Assembly (NCBI RefSeq): GCF_020520425.1
Contig: NC_079487.1
Location: forward strand, 106,054,141-106,118,140
DNA from: Spinacia oleracea
Taxonomy: Eukaryota; Streptophyta; Magnoliopsida; Caryophyllales; Amaranthaceae
Direction: 5' to 3'
DNA length: 64,000 nucleotides
The first letter of the stretch is position 1; the number at the start of each line of letters is the position of its first letter. Under the pieces are notes generated by a model. It was not told the origin of the DNA, ran no database searches, and worked only from the letters and a program-made list of their open reading frames with translations. Positions 48,569 to 60,339 of the stretch are shown here, piece by piece. A program made the position numbers and the translations under genes.

Positions 48569-49036
48569 TCATCCACTACAAAAATAAGTCCATACTTATT
48601 CATATAAGTTTGCATAAGTTATTTCGAAGTATAAATCCGTATAAATCATGCCTATATATTAAGACAAATTTAGACAAAATAAGTTAAACCAAAAAGAGAA
48701 TAATACATGACCCTACTAATAGACAAAGCAAAGAAATTCCTCTTACAATTAAAATGGGCCTTATTTGGGCTAGGTTACCAAATAAAATATATAGCAAGTA
48801 CAATCACGACCTCACGGGAAAGATTGTTCAGATAGGAAGTAAGTAAGTAACACATGGTTCTTATGGGCTGCCCATCATATAAAATGGTTTATGAACGAAT
48901 AAGTCGGATATATACCTATCATTCTATCAAGTGCGGAGTATGAAGCTTTTTCTTTTCTTTTCTTTTCTTTTTTGTTTATTTTCTCGGGAAAAAGTATGAA
49001 GCTTCTTTTTCCCCCCAAAAGTTTATCTTCACTATC
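48569..49036. other. Non-coding spacer
   Basis: AT-rich DNA with a TTTTC run at about 48950-48970. No feature recognised. Confidence 0.5.
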
Positions 49037-49038
49037 TA

Positions 49039-49309
49039 CTACCTCCGTTCCTAAATGATCTTTACGGTTACTATTTGCACGGTAATTAAGGAATTTTGGT
49101 GAACATGTGATGGTGGGGTAACAAATGGAAAATGAGTGGCTATAAATTGTCCACCAATGTGAGTGGGTGGAAACTAATATTAAAGTATTGTGAGTGGGTA
49201 AGTTATGGTGGGCCAAATAAGAGTAAAAATGGAATAAAGTAGAAGTGTAAAGAACTTTCAGGAACGGACTAAAACGGAAAGCGTAAAGAACTTTTAGGAA
49301 CGGAGGTAG
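49039..49309. mobile_element. Stowaway-like MITE with TA duplication
   Basis: Starts CTACCTCCGTTCCTAAATGA and ends TTTTAGGAACGGAGGTAG. The inverted termini match over about 17 bases and are flanked by TA on both sides (49037-49038 and 49310-49311). A second, internal copy of the terminal word (AGAACTTTCAGGAACGGA) lies near the right end. Confidence 0.88.
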
Positions 49310-49350
49310 TATTAGATTATTGTTATTCATAATAGATGCATGTGGAGTTA

Positions 49351-49607
49351 CTCCCTCCGTCCCTTAATACTCGACCTACTTGTTTTTGCATTATTTACCT
49401 AATTCATTTTGATCCTATTTTATTTCTAGTATATGAAAATAAATGTTAGTATATAATATATTGTTGGCTTCATCTTAATATATATTTTCAAAATATAATA
49501 TTTTTATAAATTTTTATAATAATGTAATTAAAGAAATTCGTGGTCAAAGTTGTGCATTGACAAGCGTGTCCGGTCAAAACAGGTCGATTATTAAGGGACG
49601 GAGAGAG
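49351..49607. mobile_element. Stowaway-like MITE, same family as 6858-7125
   Basis: Starts CTCCCTCCGTCCCTTAATAC and ends TATTAAGGGACGGAGAGAG, with TA before the left end. The interior shares ATAATATATTGTTGGCTTCA and neighbouring words with the copy at 6858-7125. Confidence 0.85.
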
Positions 49608-50877
49608 CATTTGGTTGTTCGAAAAACATTTGAGCACAAGAAAATGGTGGTATAGAAGACTCAAAACCAAAATCAAATATACGAAGTTGTCGCTAAATTA
49701 TTTATCCAGTCTTCCATTAGGGCATTAGGTGATGGACCTGATGGTTTCACTTCCCGCCAGTGGCGTAGCCTGCATAACAAAAAATAAATAAATTAGTTTA
49801 GCTTCCATTAATTTTTCAAAAAAAATACTCGGCGCATAATTTTAGAAATTTCATAAATTTTTATATTTAGTGATCCTGGTACCTATATTTTTTGGATTCG
49901 CTACGGCTTTCCGTGGTTAATTACATAAACAATTTTCTATCCTTAATTTATAGAATGTGAAAATGCTCTTAAAATTGCAAAATCATATAAATAAACCCAA
50001 ACGATTGACAATAAGAATAAAATCATATAGCCAATCTAATCAAACTTGAATAATTGAAAACGATGTCCATGCAATGCACCAATAACTAAAACAAATTATT
50101 GAGGAATACTTGTTGAATGAGGCAACATTGTAATGGCAATTTTCACAAATTTTCTTATAATTAGAACTTTATAATTATAATTTGAATGATTGTCCTTTTT
50201 AGGTTAGGTTGCACGCCTTGGATCAAGTGAGTCACACAAATTTCCGAAAAGGCAAAATTATGGAAATACATAATTCATAGTGAGAAAATTAAAAAAGTTT
50301 GGTATGCATATTGGCATGCATGCATGCTAGTGCTACCTGAAAAAGGGCCAAAAATACTTTTGATATACATGTGTCTTCTAAATCAGTGACCTCTTTTTTA
50401 CTTGTAGCGGGAAGCCAAATCATTAGTGTCACACATTTCTATATATAATCATAATCACATTCCACATTCTTATTGATTGTTTTTAATCTGATCTGATATG
50501 ATATAAATGAATCACATATATAGACAATATAATTCACAAATAGATAGAAATACGTAGTAATTTGTGTATTGTACACATACATTCGATTCTGGTTAATTGT
50601 TTGTGATTAAATTTAGAGTTTTTTTTAATGATGTTATGTCTTATTCTAGTACTCTCATGTTTGTTGCTAAATGAAACACCATACTTTCCCATGTGAGAAC
50701 ATGTGAATATTAACATTGTACCCACATGCTACCTATATATTGTCTATTTTTGACTAATCACTTCTAGAATAATGACCAGTGATGCAAGAGTCATTTGACT
50801 AATTAAATTGTCTAACGGTTAAGAAATTGTCCTTATGAAGGAAGTAAAAATAAGGTGAATGAAACATATTTGTAGTG
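49608..50877. other. Non-coding intergenic DNA
   Basis: No gene or bounded repeat recognised in this AT-rich stretch. Confidence 0.55.
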
Positions 50878-51582
50878 TTTTTTTTTTCTTTTTCTAAAAG
50901 AAAATTATTTTATTAAAAAAAAAATCATACGACATTTACAAGAGAAATATATATCAAACAAATACAAGATAAATTAAATCAAATAAAAGTTTCCTTCATC
51001 ATAACTACGTTCGTTGAATAGACTTTTCACTGTAGAACGTCTCCTGTATAGAGAGAGGGTCTAACGATTTGTTGTAGCCGCAATGATGATTTTCATTTGA
51101 TTCATCTGAATATACTTGGAAATTTGATATCTGTTGCGATCCCGCATAAAACTTTACCAAGAGATCGTGATCAATTCTACATAAATCCACTACGGGTGAA
51201 CGACAAACCAAACATACTAAAACTAACTCCACCATAGGGAGACTAACGAACAAGGACGAACTCCGCCCATATGGTGAAAAATTATTGAATTTAAGAGGCA
51301 ATAGTTGAATTAAATGAAGACAAAGGGTTGAAAATGTTAGAAACTATACTTTGAATTATGAAAACGAAAATACATAAACTAGATTAGGACGAGCTAATCT
51401 CTGTCATTAGGATAATATTAGCCCCCGCTATATTGCCGATGGGATTCAAAGCTAATCTACCCCAAGGATTCCCTAATAATACGAACAGAATAATTCAAGA
51501 TCATCCATTTTCATGAACATGTGTTTTGTGAGAGATATGAGAAAAACTTAAGGACAACATTAACCTTTTGCATTAGATTAAA
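50878..51582 (-). other. Retroposed sequence of unknown origin with poly(A) tail
   Basis: Read on the minus strand, a 98-residue open frame (51301-51005, MPLKFNNFSPYGRSSSLFVS onward) is followed by a 3'-UTR-like stretch. That stretch holds an AATAAAATAA polyadenylation-type signal and ends in an A-rich tail at about 50877-50890. This is the form of a LINE 3' end or a processed gene copy. I recognise no domain. Its upstream part is cut by the Helitron 3' end at 51583, and 311 bp of it (51275-51582) are repeated at 53199-53506. Confidence 0.5.
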
Positions 51583-53198
51583 CTAGTGTAATACCCGTGC
51601 GATGCACGATTTAAAATCTAAACATAAATTTATACTTCATCCATTTTTTTTAATTGCACCATCTTAGGTTTTAGGACTATTCTCATATTCTTATATAGTT
51701 ATTTTTTGTGATTTATATGTAAATGTGGAATCTTGTTAGATTCTTCTCGAAATACATTTTCAAATTATCAAATTTTTATAATCTTTTCAAATGTATAATG
51801 AGAGATATTAATGGTTAAAATATTGCATTGACAAACGTGAAATCTAAGATGGTGTAATTACAAAATATGGAGGAAGTATGAAATACAGTAGACAATTATC
51901 ATCAAAATAGATCTTATAGCTATCCTCCAAATTATAATTAATGATGGTTGGTTTTGTTATTTCGCATTCGGTGTCATATTTATTAAAACAGTTAAAACAA
52001 ATAAGGGTAATAAATAAATTTATTTTCTCTTTCATTCACCTCTTGTGTCAAGAATAAACTTAATTATCTCATCCACCCTTCACTTCGACAGTAATACACA
52101 GTGAAAACTTGCACAGTCGCCCCATTAACTTCATTACCCGACCACTTAAGACCTAACTACACCATTTATTTTATTCGGTTAGAGATGAATTTGAGGCGAG
52201 GCGAGGCCTGCATACTCATACCCGCCTATAATTCTCATCTCCATCCCCTCCATCCACGATAGGAACGATACGCACGACTCTCAATTCCCGTCTCGAGAGG
52301 TACAAAGTAAAATTTATCCATGCTTCATGACTCCCCTCCGGTGCATCCAGTACCCCAGCCTAAAATACCCCACCCCTTTTACTCAGTTTTTTTTTTTTTT
52401 TGGTAATTTGAATTTACAAACTTATTTTAGAGTTTTTGACAATCCATTTATCTGATTAGAGTAATTTAGTAAATACATAAAACATTATAATGTGTAAGTT
52501 AGTAGTAACTTTTTTTTATATATTCATAATCAATTAGATGAAGGATTAGCAACGTGTGCATGTCCAATCTAAAATTTATCCTCGTTCCAGTCACTACTTT
52601 CGACAAATAATCCATTTGGGGGCGGATGCACGGGGTTTCCCAAAAAAACCTGCCCCATTGGCAATATGACATCAATGTATTGGATAAATAACCCACTTTT
52701 CTTTTCAACTAACTTTTAAATATTATGGAAAAAATATTACGATAATGAGAATGTGGCAAAATTTGTTTTTGATATTTAAGATTAAGTATAGGCTAGGGCC
52801 CGTTATAAAAAATAATATTGCTATGGGTCTCATTTTGTTAATTAAAATTGGGCATATAAAATGTTCGAGACAACCTTGTAAAATATAAAAATTAAGAGTT
52901 CAAGTTTGTTATTCATATCCGTACTCATTATATGACACTAATTCTTAGAAAGATGTTAGTATTATAATAATATAATTGATAGTATATGTTCAATTATTAT
53001 AAGATTTTCTATATCGGTTATCAGAAAATGCATGCAAAGATTCATTGGATTACAAATCATAAATGATCTAAGGTAAACATTCGTTATACATATCCGCATC
53101 CAGTATATACAAACAAAAATTGATACTGCATCTAGTAGTTTATAATTAGTCATTATTTATGTTATAAGATAGAGAGACAAATCATATAGCGACATTTC
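51583..53198 (-). mobile_element. Helitron fragment A (3' end present, 5' end missing)
   Basis: On the minus strand the element ends with a hairpin CGTGCATCGCACG, then about ten bases, then CTAG, with T next in the host. This is the Helitron 3' terminus pattern (hairpin, CTRR, insertion in A/T). The body to 53198 is non-coding. At its other side it stops abruptly at GCGACATTT, about 35 bp short of the terminal GCCTCTCTTTTAGTATAG seen in related copies at 60190-60210. Beyond it lies a copy of its own 3' flank. Confidence 0.65.
51635..51876. mobile_element. Stowaway-like MITE inside Helitron fragment A
   Basis: CTTCATCCATTTTTTTTAAT on the left and, inverted, CTTCCTCCATATTTTGTAAT on the right, both followed by an ACACCATCTTAG-type word. 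TA flanks both ends (51633-51634 and 51877-51878). The equivalent position in Helitron copy B has no such insert, which confirms it as a separate insertion. Confidence 0.85.
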
Positions 53199-53506
53199 TG
53201 AAAAATTATTGAATTTAAGAGGCAATAGTTGAATTAAATGAAGACAAAGGGTTGAAAATGTTAGAAACTATAATTTGAATTATGAAAACGAAAATACATA
53301 AACTAGATTAGGACGAGCTAATCTCTGTCATTAGGATAATATTAGCCCCCACTATATTGCCGATGGGATTTAAAGCTAATCTACCCCAAGGATTCCCTAA
53401 TAATACGAACAGAATAATTCAAGATCATCCATTTTCATGAACATGTGTTTTGTGAGAAATATGAGAAAAACTTAAGGACAACATTAACCTTTTGCATTAG
53501 ATTAAA
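53199..53506. repeat. Second copy of the Helitron-flanking sequence
   Basis: Matches 51275-51582 with only four mismatches that I can see in about 310 bp, and is likewise followed by a Helitron 3' end. The period between the copies is 1924 bp. It is a direct duplication of host flank, not part of the Helitron. Confidence 0.9.
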
Positions 53507-56084
53507 CTAGTACAGTTGTTCCCGTGCGATGCACGATTTAAAATCTAAATTTAAATTTGCACGAAATCTGGTAGACAATTATCATCAACATAGAGTTTAT
53601 AGACATTCTCCAAATAAAAAATAATTAATGATGGATAGATTTGTTATTGCTCATTCGGTATCTTACTTATTCAAACAATTAAAACAAGTAAGAGTACATA
53701 TAGATAAAATGATTTTCATTCTCATTCACCACTTGTGTCAAGCGTTAAGTTATCTCACCCGCCCTTCACTTCGATAGTAATACCCCCTTAATACTCGTAC
53801 AGTCGCCCGTCAACCTCATTACCGATCACTTAACACCTATCTAGACTTTATTGAGTTAGAGATGATCGACTCTGAGGAGGGGAAAAACATGTACACCCAC
53901 ATGCACCCGCTTACAATTCACATCTTTATCCCTCCATCCATGATAGACGATACCCACCCCTATCAACCCCCGTCTCGAGAGGTACAAAATAAAATCCATC
54001 ACCTCTTCATCACCCCCTTCCCGTGTATCCACACCCACCCCTGGACTCGAATTTTTTTATTTTTCTTTTTGGGAAGAGAATTTTGGGGTTTAAAACTCTA
54101 TTATAGATCCGCTTAAAATTCGTTTGTCTGATTAGAGTTTTTGAATAAATAAACAAAACATTATAATATGTAAGTTAATAGTGCTTTTTTATACATTTAT
54201 AATCAATCAGACGAATGACTAACGACTTGGCGGGTCTAATCTAAAACCCTATTTTGCCCCTTCACCTGCGATGAATACATTTTTTAACCCCATTATCGAA
54301 TAAACTTTCCTCCATTGTCGCCCACCACAACAGAGGCATCAGAGGGACCCTAAGGGCGACTGAAACCATCTTTGATCAAGAGGGCGATTTATGGGACAAA
54401 AAGGGAGAAAGTAGTCGCCCTCTTAGATAAGCTTTGTTATAGGTACAGGGAGGGTCTCCCAAAAAAATCTGCCCCACTGACAATCTGATATCCCTATATT
54501 CGATAAATAATCCAATTTTCCTTTCAACTAAATTTTAAATATTTTGACATAAGTTTATTACAAAGTATCATAATTGACTGTATTATCTATAATATTGAAA
54601 AATAATAATGAAATGTGATAAACATAATTAGGATTGGGTGTGTGTTCTAAAATCCAATCAATTCAAACTCCCATAATTAACAAAGTGGGTACATATTATC
54701 CTTATACCCATCAACCAAAATTCTCTTTTTGTTAGTTACCATTATTCAATCATCCACGTTTAACTTTGTCGTCAGACCAAACTAAAATCCAAACTCGCCC
54801 CATCATCAAATGTGATTCACCATTTACATATATGATTTTATTTTGCACGAAATTTTAAAGTGATATTGCATTCATTTACATTAATATATAAAAAGTATTT
54901 TGTTATTGCAAAAATATTAATAATAAGGAAACTTAATCATTTAGATCTTATGACTTTGGACATAGTTGATTGATATTTGTCAAAATTTCAATCAGCATGG
55001 TCTGAAGACTTCAATAATATGAGAGACACTACAAGAAAAAAGGTTTTTCGTGGTGATTATTATGACCTATAGTAGCGAATATATTCGCTACGAAAACATT
55101 CCCCATCAATTAGCTATTCAAGGCGGTAGCCACCGTTGCCATAGCCTTTAGTAGCGATTAGTACATTCAATGGGGTAGATCAAAACAATCGATGCGAAAT
55201 ACTATGTATAGTAGTATCGATTATTGTAGCGATTATAATCACTATAATTTTCTAATTTCACATACCAAATATATTAGTTTTAGCGGCAAAAGAATCGATG
55301 CTATTGGTAGTTATAGTGGCGAATGCAATAGACACTATTGGATACTTATCGTATCGATTATAATCACTACTATAGGTTATTTATCGTTGCGTATTTAAGT
55401 GATACTATTTATTTCGTAATTGATGCATTTGGTAAACTAACAATCCAGATTGACAATCTGTAGAGGCGATTATAATCGCTACAAAAGAGAAAATATTGAC
55501 AATTATAATTATACATGAATATAAATTTGAAATCCTAGATATTATAAGATAAAAATAATATTATAAATAAATACTCATATAGAGTAAGTCATAAGTCATT
55601 ACATATGTGATATATAATTGTCTAATAATCTTAAGAACTTAACAAAATGTTGTCTAATAATCTGTAGATGACAAGATAAATAACTAATTTACTACTACAA
55701 CGTAACAACAAAACAACTAATATAGTACTCCGTATAAATCGATAACGTCGTGTGCTTCCCAAAATAAGTCCAACTCCACCGTTTGCCAAATAAAGAGTTA
55801 TCTGCAAGTCAAAAGAATGTACGATAATTAATAATACTAGTAAGTAATAAGACAAGCAAATCGATAATTGTGTCTTTGGCTTCAACATCAAGCATACTAC
55901 GGAATGGAACTTGGTCCAGATTATAAGCATCATCAGTTAAGGAAATGCGGTGGGTGGAAGTTCAGCAACAATGTCAATATTTTCCATTGATGAATACTAG
56001 TAATTAACCTGAATAACCGATAGAACCAGACTTCAAAAATCCTTTAAGGTCTATTCTTGATTTGAATATTCCATATCAAGGTCC

Positions 56085-56215
56085 AGTATTTTTGTCTAGT
56101 ATTTTTGATTTTAACTGATATGGCCTGATCTTGATTTTAAGGTCTTGTATTTTTGATTTTAACTGATATGGCCTGATCTTGATTTTAAGGTCTAGTATTT
56201 TAACTGATATTGCAT
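56085..56215. repeat. ~48-bp tandem repeat in CACTA family C
   Basis: GTATTTTTGATTTTAACTGA followed by TATGGCCTGATCTTGATTTT occurs twice in full with a partial third copy. Short and non-coding. Confidence 0.8.
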
Positions 56216-56354
56216 TCGCCTACCTTTGTTAATTACATTGATCAAAACAAAAATACTAGACAAAAAGAACTGTCCTGACCTTGATATAACTGATATAACT
56301 GGCTCAGAACATATATTCTCCTAAATCTAGACAAAAATCAGAAGCAACAAAAGT

Positions 56355-56447
56355 TCGACCTACTGAATTCGAAACAGCAACCTAACGATTATCCGTGGGT
56401 CAATTACCAACTACAGTCCTCCGCTCTACAAACTAAGCTAAGGTCGG
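56355..56447 (-). pseudogene. tRNA-Tyr (GUA)-like sequence with intron
   Basis: Read on the minus strand: acceptor arm CCGACCT pairing 6 of 7 with AGGTCGA, D-arm TAGCTTAGTTTGTAGAGC, anticodon-arm GGAGGACTGTAG with GTA anticodon (plus 56412-56414). An intron-like TTGGTAATTGACCCACGG comes next, then a T-arm GCTGTTTCGAATTCAGT. This is the plant nuclear tRNA-Tyr layout, which always has an intron. The conserved GG of the D-loop is lost (AGTTTG) and the anticodon 3' stem is altered, so it is probably a decayed copy. Confidence 0.8.
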
Positions 56448-56609
56448 TTCTTGTATAATGGAGGTTGCAAGTTCATAATTTGACATCACAATATCTTCCA
56501 CCTCTAAGGAGAAATATATGCTCAAAAGTTGGTTTTTATATGTTAACAATAAAAAAGAAATAACATGAGGAGGATAGACAAAAATAGGAGGTAAAGATGT
56601 CCAACTTAT

Positions 56610-56690
56610 TATGACTAGGGACCTGATTATAATCAACTAACCAATTAGAGTACCCTACTCCACAAACTGACAAACTGACTAAGATCGGTC
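56610..56690 (-). pseudogene. Second, more decayed tRNA-Tyr-like copy
   Basis: Minus strand CCGATCTTAGTCAGTTTGTC, then GGTACTCTAATTGGTTAG, aligns with the tRNA-Tyr head, anticodon region and intron of the copy at 56355-56447, including the TTGGT intron start and the TATAATC 3' of it. It is too changed to function. Confidence 0.55.
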
Positions 56691-57249
56691 CATGATTAAG
56701 CAATTACTGAAATAGTTCCAATATTGAAACATAAGAAGCAAAAATAAGTGCAGTGTGATCCTACTCTCCTACACCAGCAATACTGGCTAACCTACTGATA
56801 ATATCAGGCAAAGAGACAAGCTTCTACATCCTAGTTATGTCAGAAATGTCCTAAATTTCATGTTCTTTTCAGAACATTTAACACACAACCAATGTTCTAA
56901 TAATCATAATAACCAAGGGAAATACAATTAATTCCAACATCTCTGATTGTCCAACCTAACATGACAAGAATGGGCAGCAATGGACATCGAACGCCAGATA
57001 TGGACCGGGTTATTTGAGGATCAATGAACAACAGTGCTCTAGCACTCTACTCTTACATCTCAGGCCAGGTCATGTACCATATATGCTAGAAATCCGACCT
57101 GCCAAATTCACAGTATTGACGCATATAGTCTTCTCAACTGTAGTATCCTAATCTCATCATCCTTATAAACATTAACTATGATTTCAAGAGCAGAATAGCA
57201 ATATCTATGGATCCTTTATTAGTATCAGAACTTTTGTATCTGAAAATTA

Positions 57250-57600
57250 TGCTTGTGTACTAAACAACAATACGAAAATAGTGGGTGTTATGTGTTCCAT
57301 ATAATTCAACATTCCTAAGAAAAGTTTACATGAACCAAAATTCATAACACATAGCACTGTAAAATCAGTAAGAAAGCACAAAGCAAAGAAAAAACTTTTG
57401 TAACTGATAATATTACAACTTTTGTAACTGATATTTATTACTTTGTCCACTAAACTACAATATGAAAATAGTGGTGTTAACATGTTCCATAAAATTCAGC
57501 CTTTTCTAGGAAAGGTTTCCCTGAATCAAACTTCATAACTGATAGAAATGTAAAATCAGTAAGAAAGCACAAAGCAAAGAAAAACTTCACCTGTAACAAA
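57250..57600. repeat. ~191-bp tandem duplication in CACTA family C
   Basis: GTAAAATCAGTAAGAAAGCA with CAAAGCAAAG occurs near 57358 and 57549. Upstream words (CTAAACAACAATACGAAAAT and CTAAACTACAATATGAAAAT) show the same spacing. The copies are about 85-90% alike and non-coding. Confidence 0.8.
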
Positions 57601-57684
57601 CTAGGCACTATCATAATCTGACTTGAGAATACCCAGAAAATCATCCACCCCGGAAATTAGCAAATCAGCTTAGGCCAGTTCATG

Positions 57685-57717
57685 TACAATCCTCTGTACC
57701 AACTGAGCTAAGGTTGG
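57685..57717 (-). pseudogene. Third tRNA-Tyr-like copy, 5' half only
   Basis: Minus strand CCAACCTTAGCTCAGTTGGT followed by AGAGGATTGTA preserves the acceptor 5' strand and D-arm of tRNA-Tyr, including the GG lost in the first copy. The sequence then diverges. The ~60 bp upstream (minus strand, GTCAATTATGGACTTGCAAC and neighbours) also match the 5' flank of the first copy, so a whole locus was duplicated, not only the tRNA. Confidence 0.7.
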
Positions 57718-57796
57718 TTCTTGGAAGATGGAAGTTGCAAGTCCATAATTGACAACGTCACAACATCTTCCAGTCCATATGATCTGTACATAGCAG

Positions 57797-58326
57797 TAGG
57801 GGTGAGCAAAAAGTCAGGGTACCCTGAATCGGAACTGGAACCTGTTAGGAACCTGCGGTTCCGGAACCGGAACCTGTTGTGCAGGTTCCGGTTCCGGGTA
57901 ACAAACTTGGGAACCTGTTGCAACAGGTTCCGGTTCCGGGTAACAAATTTTTAGAACGGGTACCCTGTTGGGTACCCTGTACACACTAATTTTAATGTGG
58001 AGTACCCAAAATAAGGAACTGGGCCATATGAAAATGCTTCATATGCCCAAAATATAAAACAATCCAAGCTAATTTTTGGAAAATATAAATATAGAATTGC
58101 AACTTAAGCCCAAACTATAAAACAATCAAAGCCCAAACCATAAAGTAGATAGTTTTTCAATAAAATATAAATATTTTACTTAAATTTTCAAAATTACAGG
58201 GTACCCTGAATCGGAACCTGTTGCAACAGGTTCCGGTTCCGGTTCTCATTTTAAGGAACCTGTTGCAACAGGTTCCGAGTCCGGTTCCTGGAATTTCAAC
58301 AGGGTACCCTGTTGTGCTCACCCCTA
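57797..58326. mobile_element. hAT-type MITE with 8-bp TSD, nested in CACTA family C
   Basis: Starts TAGGGGTGAGCA and ends TGCTCACCCCTA, a 12-bp exact inverted terminus, flanked by CATAGCAG on both sides (57789-57796 and 58327-58334). An 8-bp duplication is diagnostic of hAT. The arms are rich in CAGGGTACCCTG and AACCTGTTGCAACAGGTTCC palindromes; the centre is AT-rich. A diverged relative forms the right part of 62074-62916. Confidence 0.95.
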
Positions 58327-58497
58327 CATAGCAGGCAACATCAAGACATGTTAAAGAATCAAAATGATCATCTCAGGACAAGCATTAGTTGTTCAGCAGC
58401 AAAAAGTGATTATCTTTCTCCTATGCAGGGAAGCCTGTTCGCACATCAAACACACTTGTAAAAAGGACTTAACACTTTTGTCCTCCTACTTCTAGCA

Positions 58498-58704
58498 TTA
58501 AACTAAACTTGACAACTCCTTCACTGTTTTAGAGTGCTTTCCAATGACAGCTAAATGCAGTGATGTATTAAGATCCATATTAATCATTGATGTATAACTT
58601 TCACCTCCTTTTGCAAGAATGAATTTCAGAGAAACATATAGCTTAACAAGGACACAACTTCTAGAATCAGTATATGTCAACGTATTGACCCATGATGGTT
58701 GCAA
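58498..58704 (-). pseudogene. Ankyrin-repeat-like gene fragment in CACTA family C
   Basis: The minus-strand frame contains DLNTSLHLAVIGKHSKTVKE, which fits an ankyrin repeat (the N-T-x-LHLA turn-helix, G-K-H, T-V-K-E-L second helix), then a stop. Upstream residues show no further repeat. A 3' acceptor-like TACTAAG precedes it. It is probably a fragment of a host gene captured by the CACTA, or possibly a chance match. Confidence 0.45.
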
Positions 58705-59273
58705 ACTAGCTTAGTAGAAAATATCTTTGTAAATCTTACCCTTCATATGTACACATGGGTAAAGACACCCACAAGAACCAAACAAGTCAAAATACAAACC
58801 ACCAACCACCCTACCACAACCTCAACTGAGCAACCAATCAAAAAAAACTCTAAATGACCTGAAACAGCAACCCAAGCAGCCTAATTCCACACCAATCACA
58901 GAATAAAATGACTGAAACTATAAACATACATAACAATAATATGAAAAGATATCCACAATTCATAAATCTGACACAATTAAAAATATAATTGAAAGGAAAA
59001 TTAATTTAAAGGAACATATATGTATGGCGAATTGGTTGCTCTGAATACCTCAACTTTGGGTAGAAGAGAAGCGATGAGAAAGGAACAATGAAAATCGGAA
59101 TAATATGTAATTATCATCCAAATATAGAAAAGATTTAGAAAAATTCAACCAAAATTTGAAAAGAATTGGGTAAATTCAACCGAATTTCGACAATATTAGC
59201 AACCTGATTTTAAAATAATTAGGATAATTTAACTAAATTCCGAAAAGAATAAAATAAAAAGGAGGAGAATTAC

Positions 59274-59530
59274 CTGGAACTTCTTGTGAAACCAAGCTCG
59301 AGTGCGAAGGGAGTAATCTGAAATCAAGTTTAGAATCTAGGAAGTTGATGTTTTCCTGGTGAATAATGAAAACCCCAATTTGCGAACAAGACGGTTTGTC
59401 AGCAACGAGAAGGTTGTTGTTAGATGTGGAGGAATTTGATGGATGAAAATAAAAATGATCTCTTAACCCTAAGTTGAGAAAAAGAAGGAAAAGAATGAGA
59501 GTAGAGGGAACTGAAAATTTTGAGCGAATG
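59274..59530 (-). pseudogene. Captured 5'-leader-like exon with splice donor
   Basis: On the minus strand a CT-rich leader (CTCATTCTTTTCCTTCTTTT) is followed by about 200 bp of ordinary-composition DNA ending AGTTCCAG with a GTAATT donor at 59273. It sits about 200 bp inside the right CACTA end, where Pack-CACTA elements often carry promoters and first exons. No long frame is present. Parent gene unknown. Confidence 0.45.
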
Positions 59531-60339
59531 TTAAGCGCAAATTGTGAAAAGTAGAACGGTGAACTTTTAAAGTTTGAATAATATCTAATTGGTTTTTGGT
59601 CTCGATTAATTGAGGCCGGGTTAATATAACGGTTATAAAGTGCTACACTTGTCTATACTATTTCACACATGTTATTGACTTATTGTAACGATTATAAATT
59701 CGGTACTAAATATTCGCCACGAAAAGGTAAATTTCTTGTAGTGAGAACAAATTATTATATGTGATTCGTATAAAAATATTACGATAACTAAAATGTGAAA
59801 AAAGTTAATTTTGATATTTAAAATTAAGTATAATCTTCTTACTAAAGAAAGTATATGGCTAGGGGACTCATTTTGTTAGTTAACAAATGGACCACAAAAT
59901 GTTTGAGACAACCCTATTAAATACATTAAATCAATAGTTAACTTTTGTCATGAATATCTGTATTCATCATATGACACAAATTCTTTAAAAATTGATAGTA
60001 TTATAATAATATAATTGATAGTCCAAGCTAAACTATTTTAAGATTTTCTATATCAAAGGAACGTTCGAACATATTCGTACTCAGTATATGAAACAATTTC
60101 TAAACGAAACTTGATAGTACTTAAAATTAATCATTATTTATGTTATAAGAAGGCAAATCAGAGAACGACATTTGTCATCTCTACATCGATTTGCCTCTCT
60201 TTTAGTATAGTACGGAGTATATATATTTAAATTAAATTTTTTATTTACATGAGTAAGTAAGTAATTCGTAGAATTATCAATTATTATCATAAATAATTAG
60301 AAGATTTTGGGTAAAACATATACAAAGTATATTAATTAT

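Larger units (their letters stand above)
55027..59743. mobile_element. CACTA element, family C, 4.7 kb, non-autonomous
   Basis: Ends CACTACAAGAAAAAAGG (55027) and TTTCTTGTAGTG (59743) with an exact AGA duplication (55024-55026 and 59744-59746). Subterminal DNA has GTAGCGATTATAATCACTA and GAGGCGATTATAATCGCTAC words, partly palindromic. There is no transposase gene. The interior instead contains tRNA-Tyr-like copies, tandem duplications, an ankyrin-like fragment and a leader-like exon, all consistent with captured host DNA, plus a nested hAT MITE. Confidence 0.92.
53507..60210 (-). mobile_element. Helitron copy B, split by a CACTA element
   Basis: The minus-strand 3' end has the CGTGCATCGCACG hairpin and CTAG terminus at 53507-53510. 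The far end near 60210 reads CTATACTAAAAGAGAGGC on the minus strand, close to the Helitron 5' pattern TC(T/A)...TACTA. 53511-54540 and 59758-60170 align with Helitron fragment A over most of its length at roughly 80%, so this is a sister copy. It holds about 480 bp not found in A (54550-55026) and the CACTA at 55027-59743. No Rep/helicase gene is visible, so it is non-autonomous. Confidence 0.65.

Noticed and set aside
48600-49330. Minus-strand 151-codon frame at 48875-49330
   Set aside because: It runs across a MITE and its flank and shows no domain.
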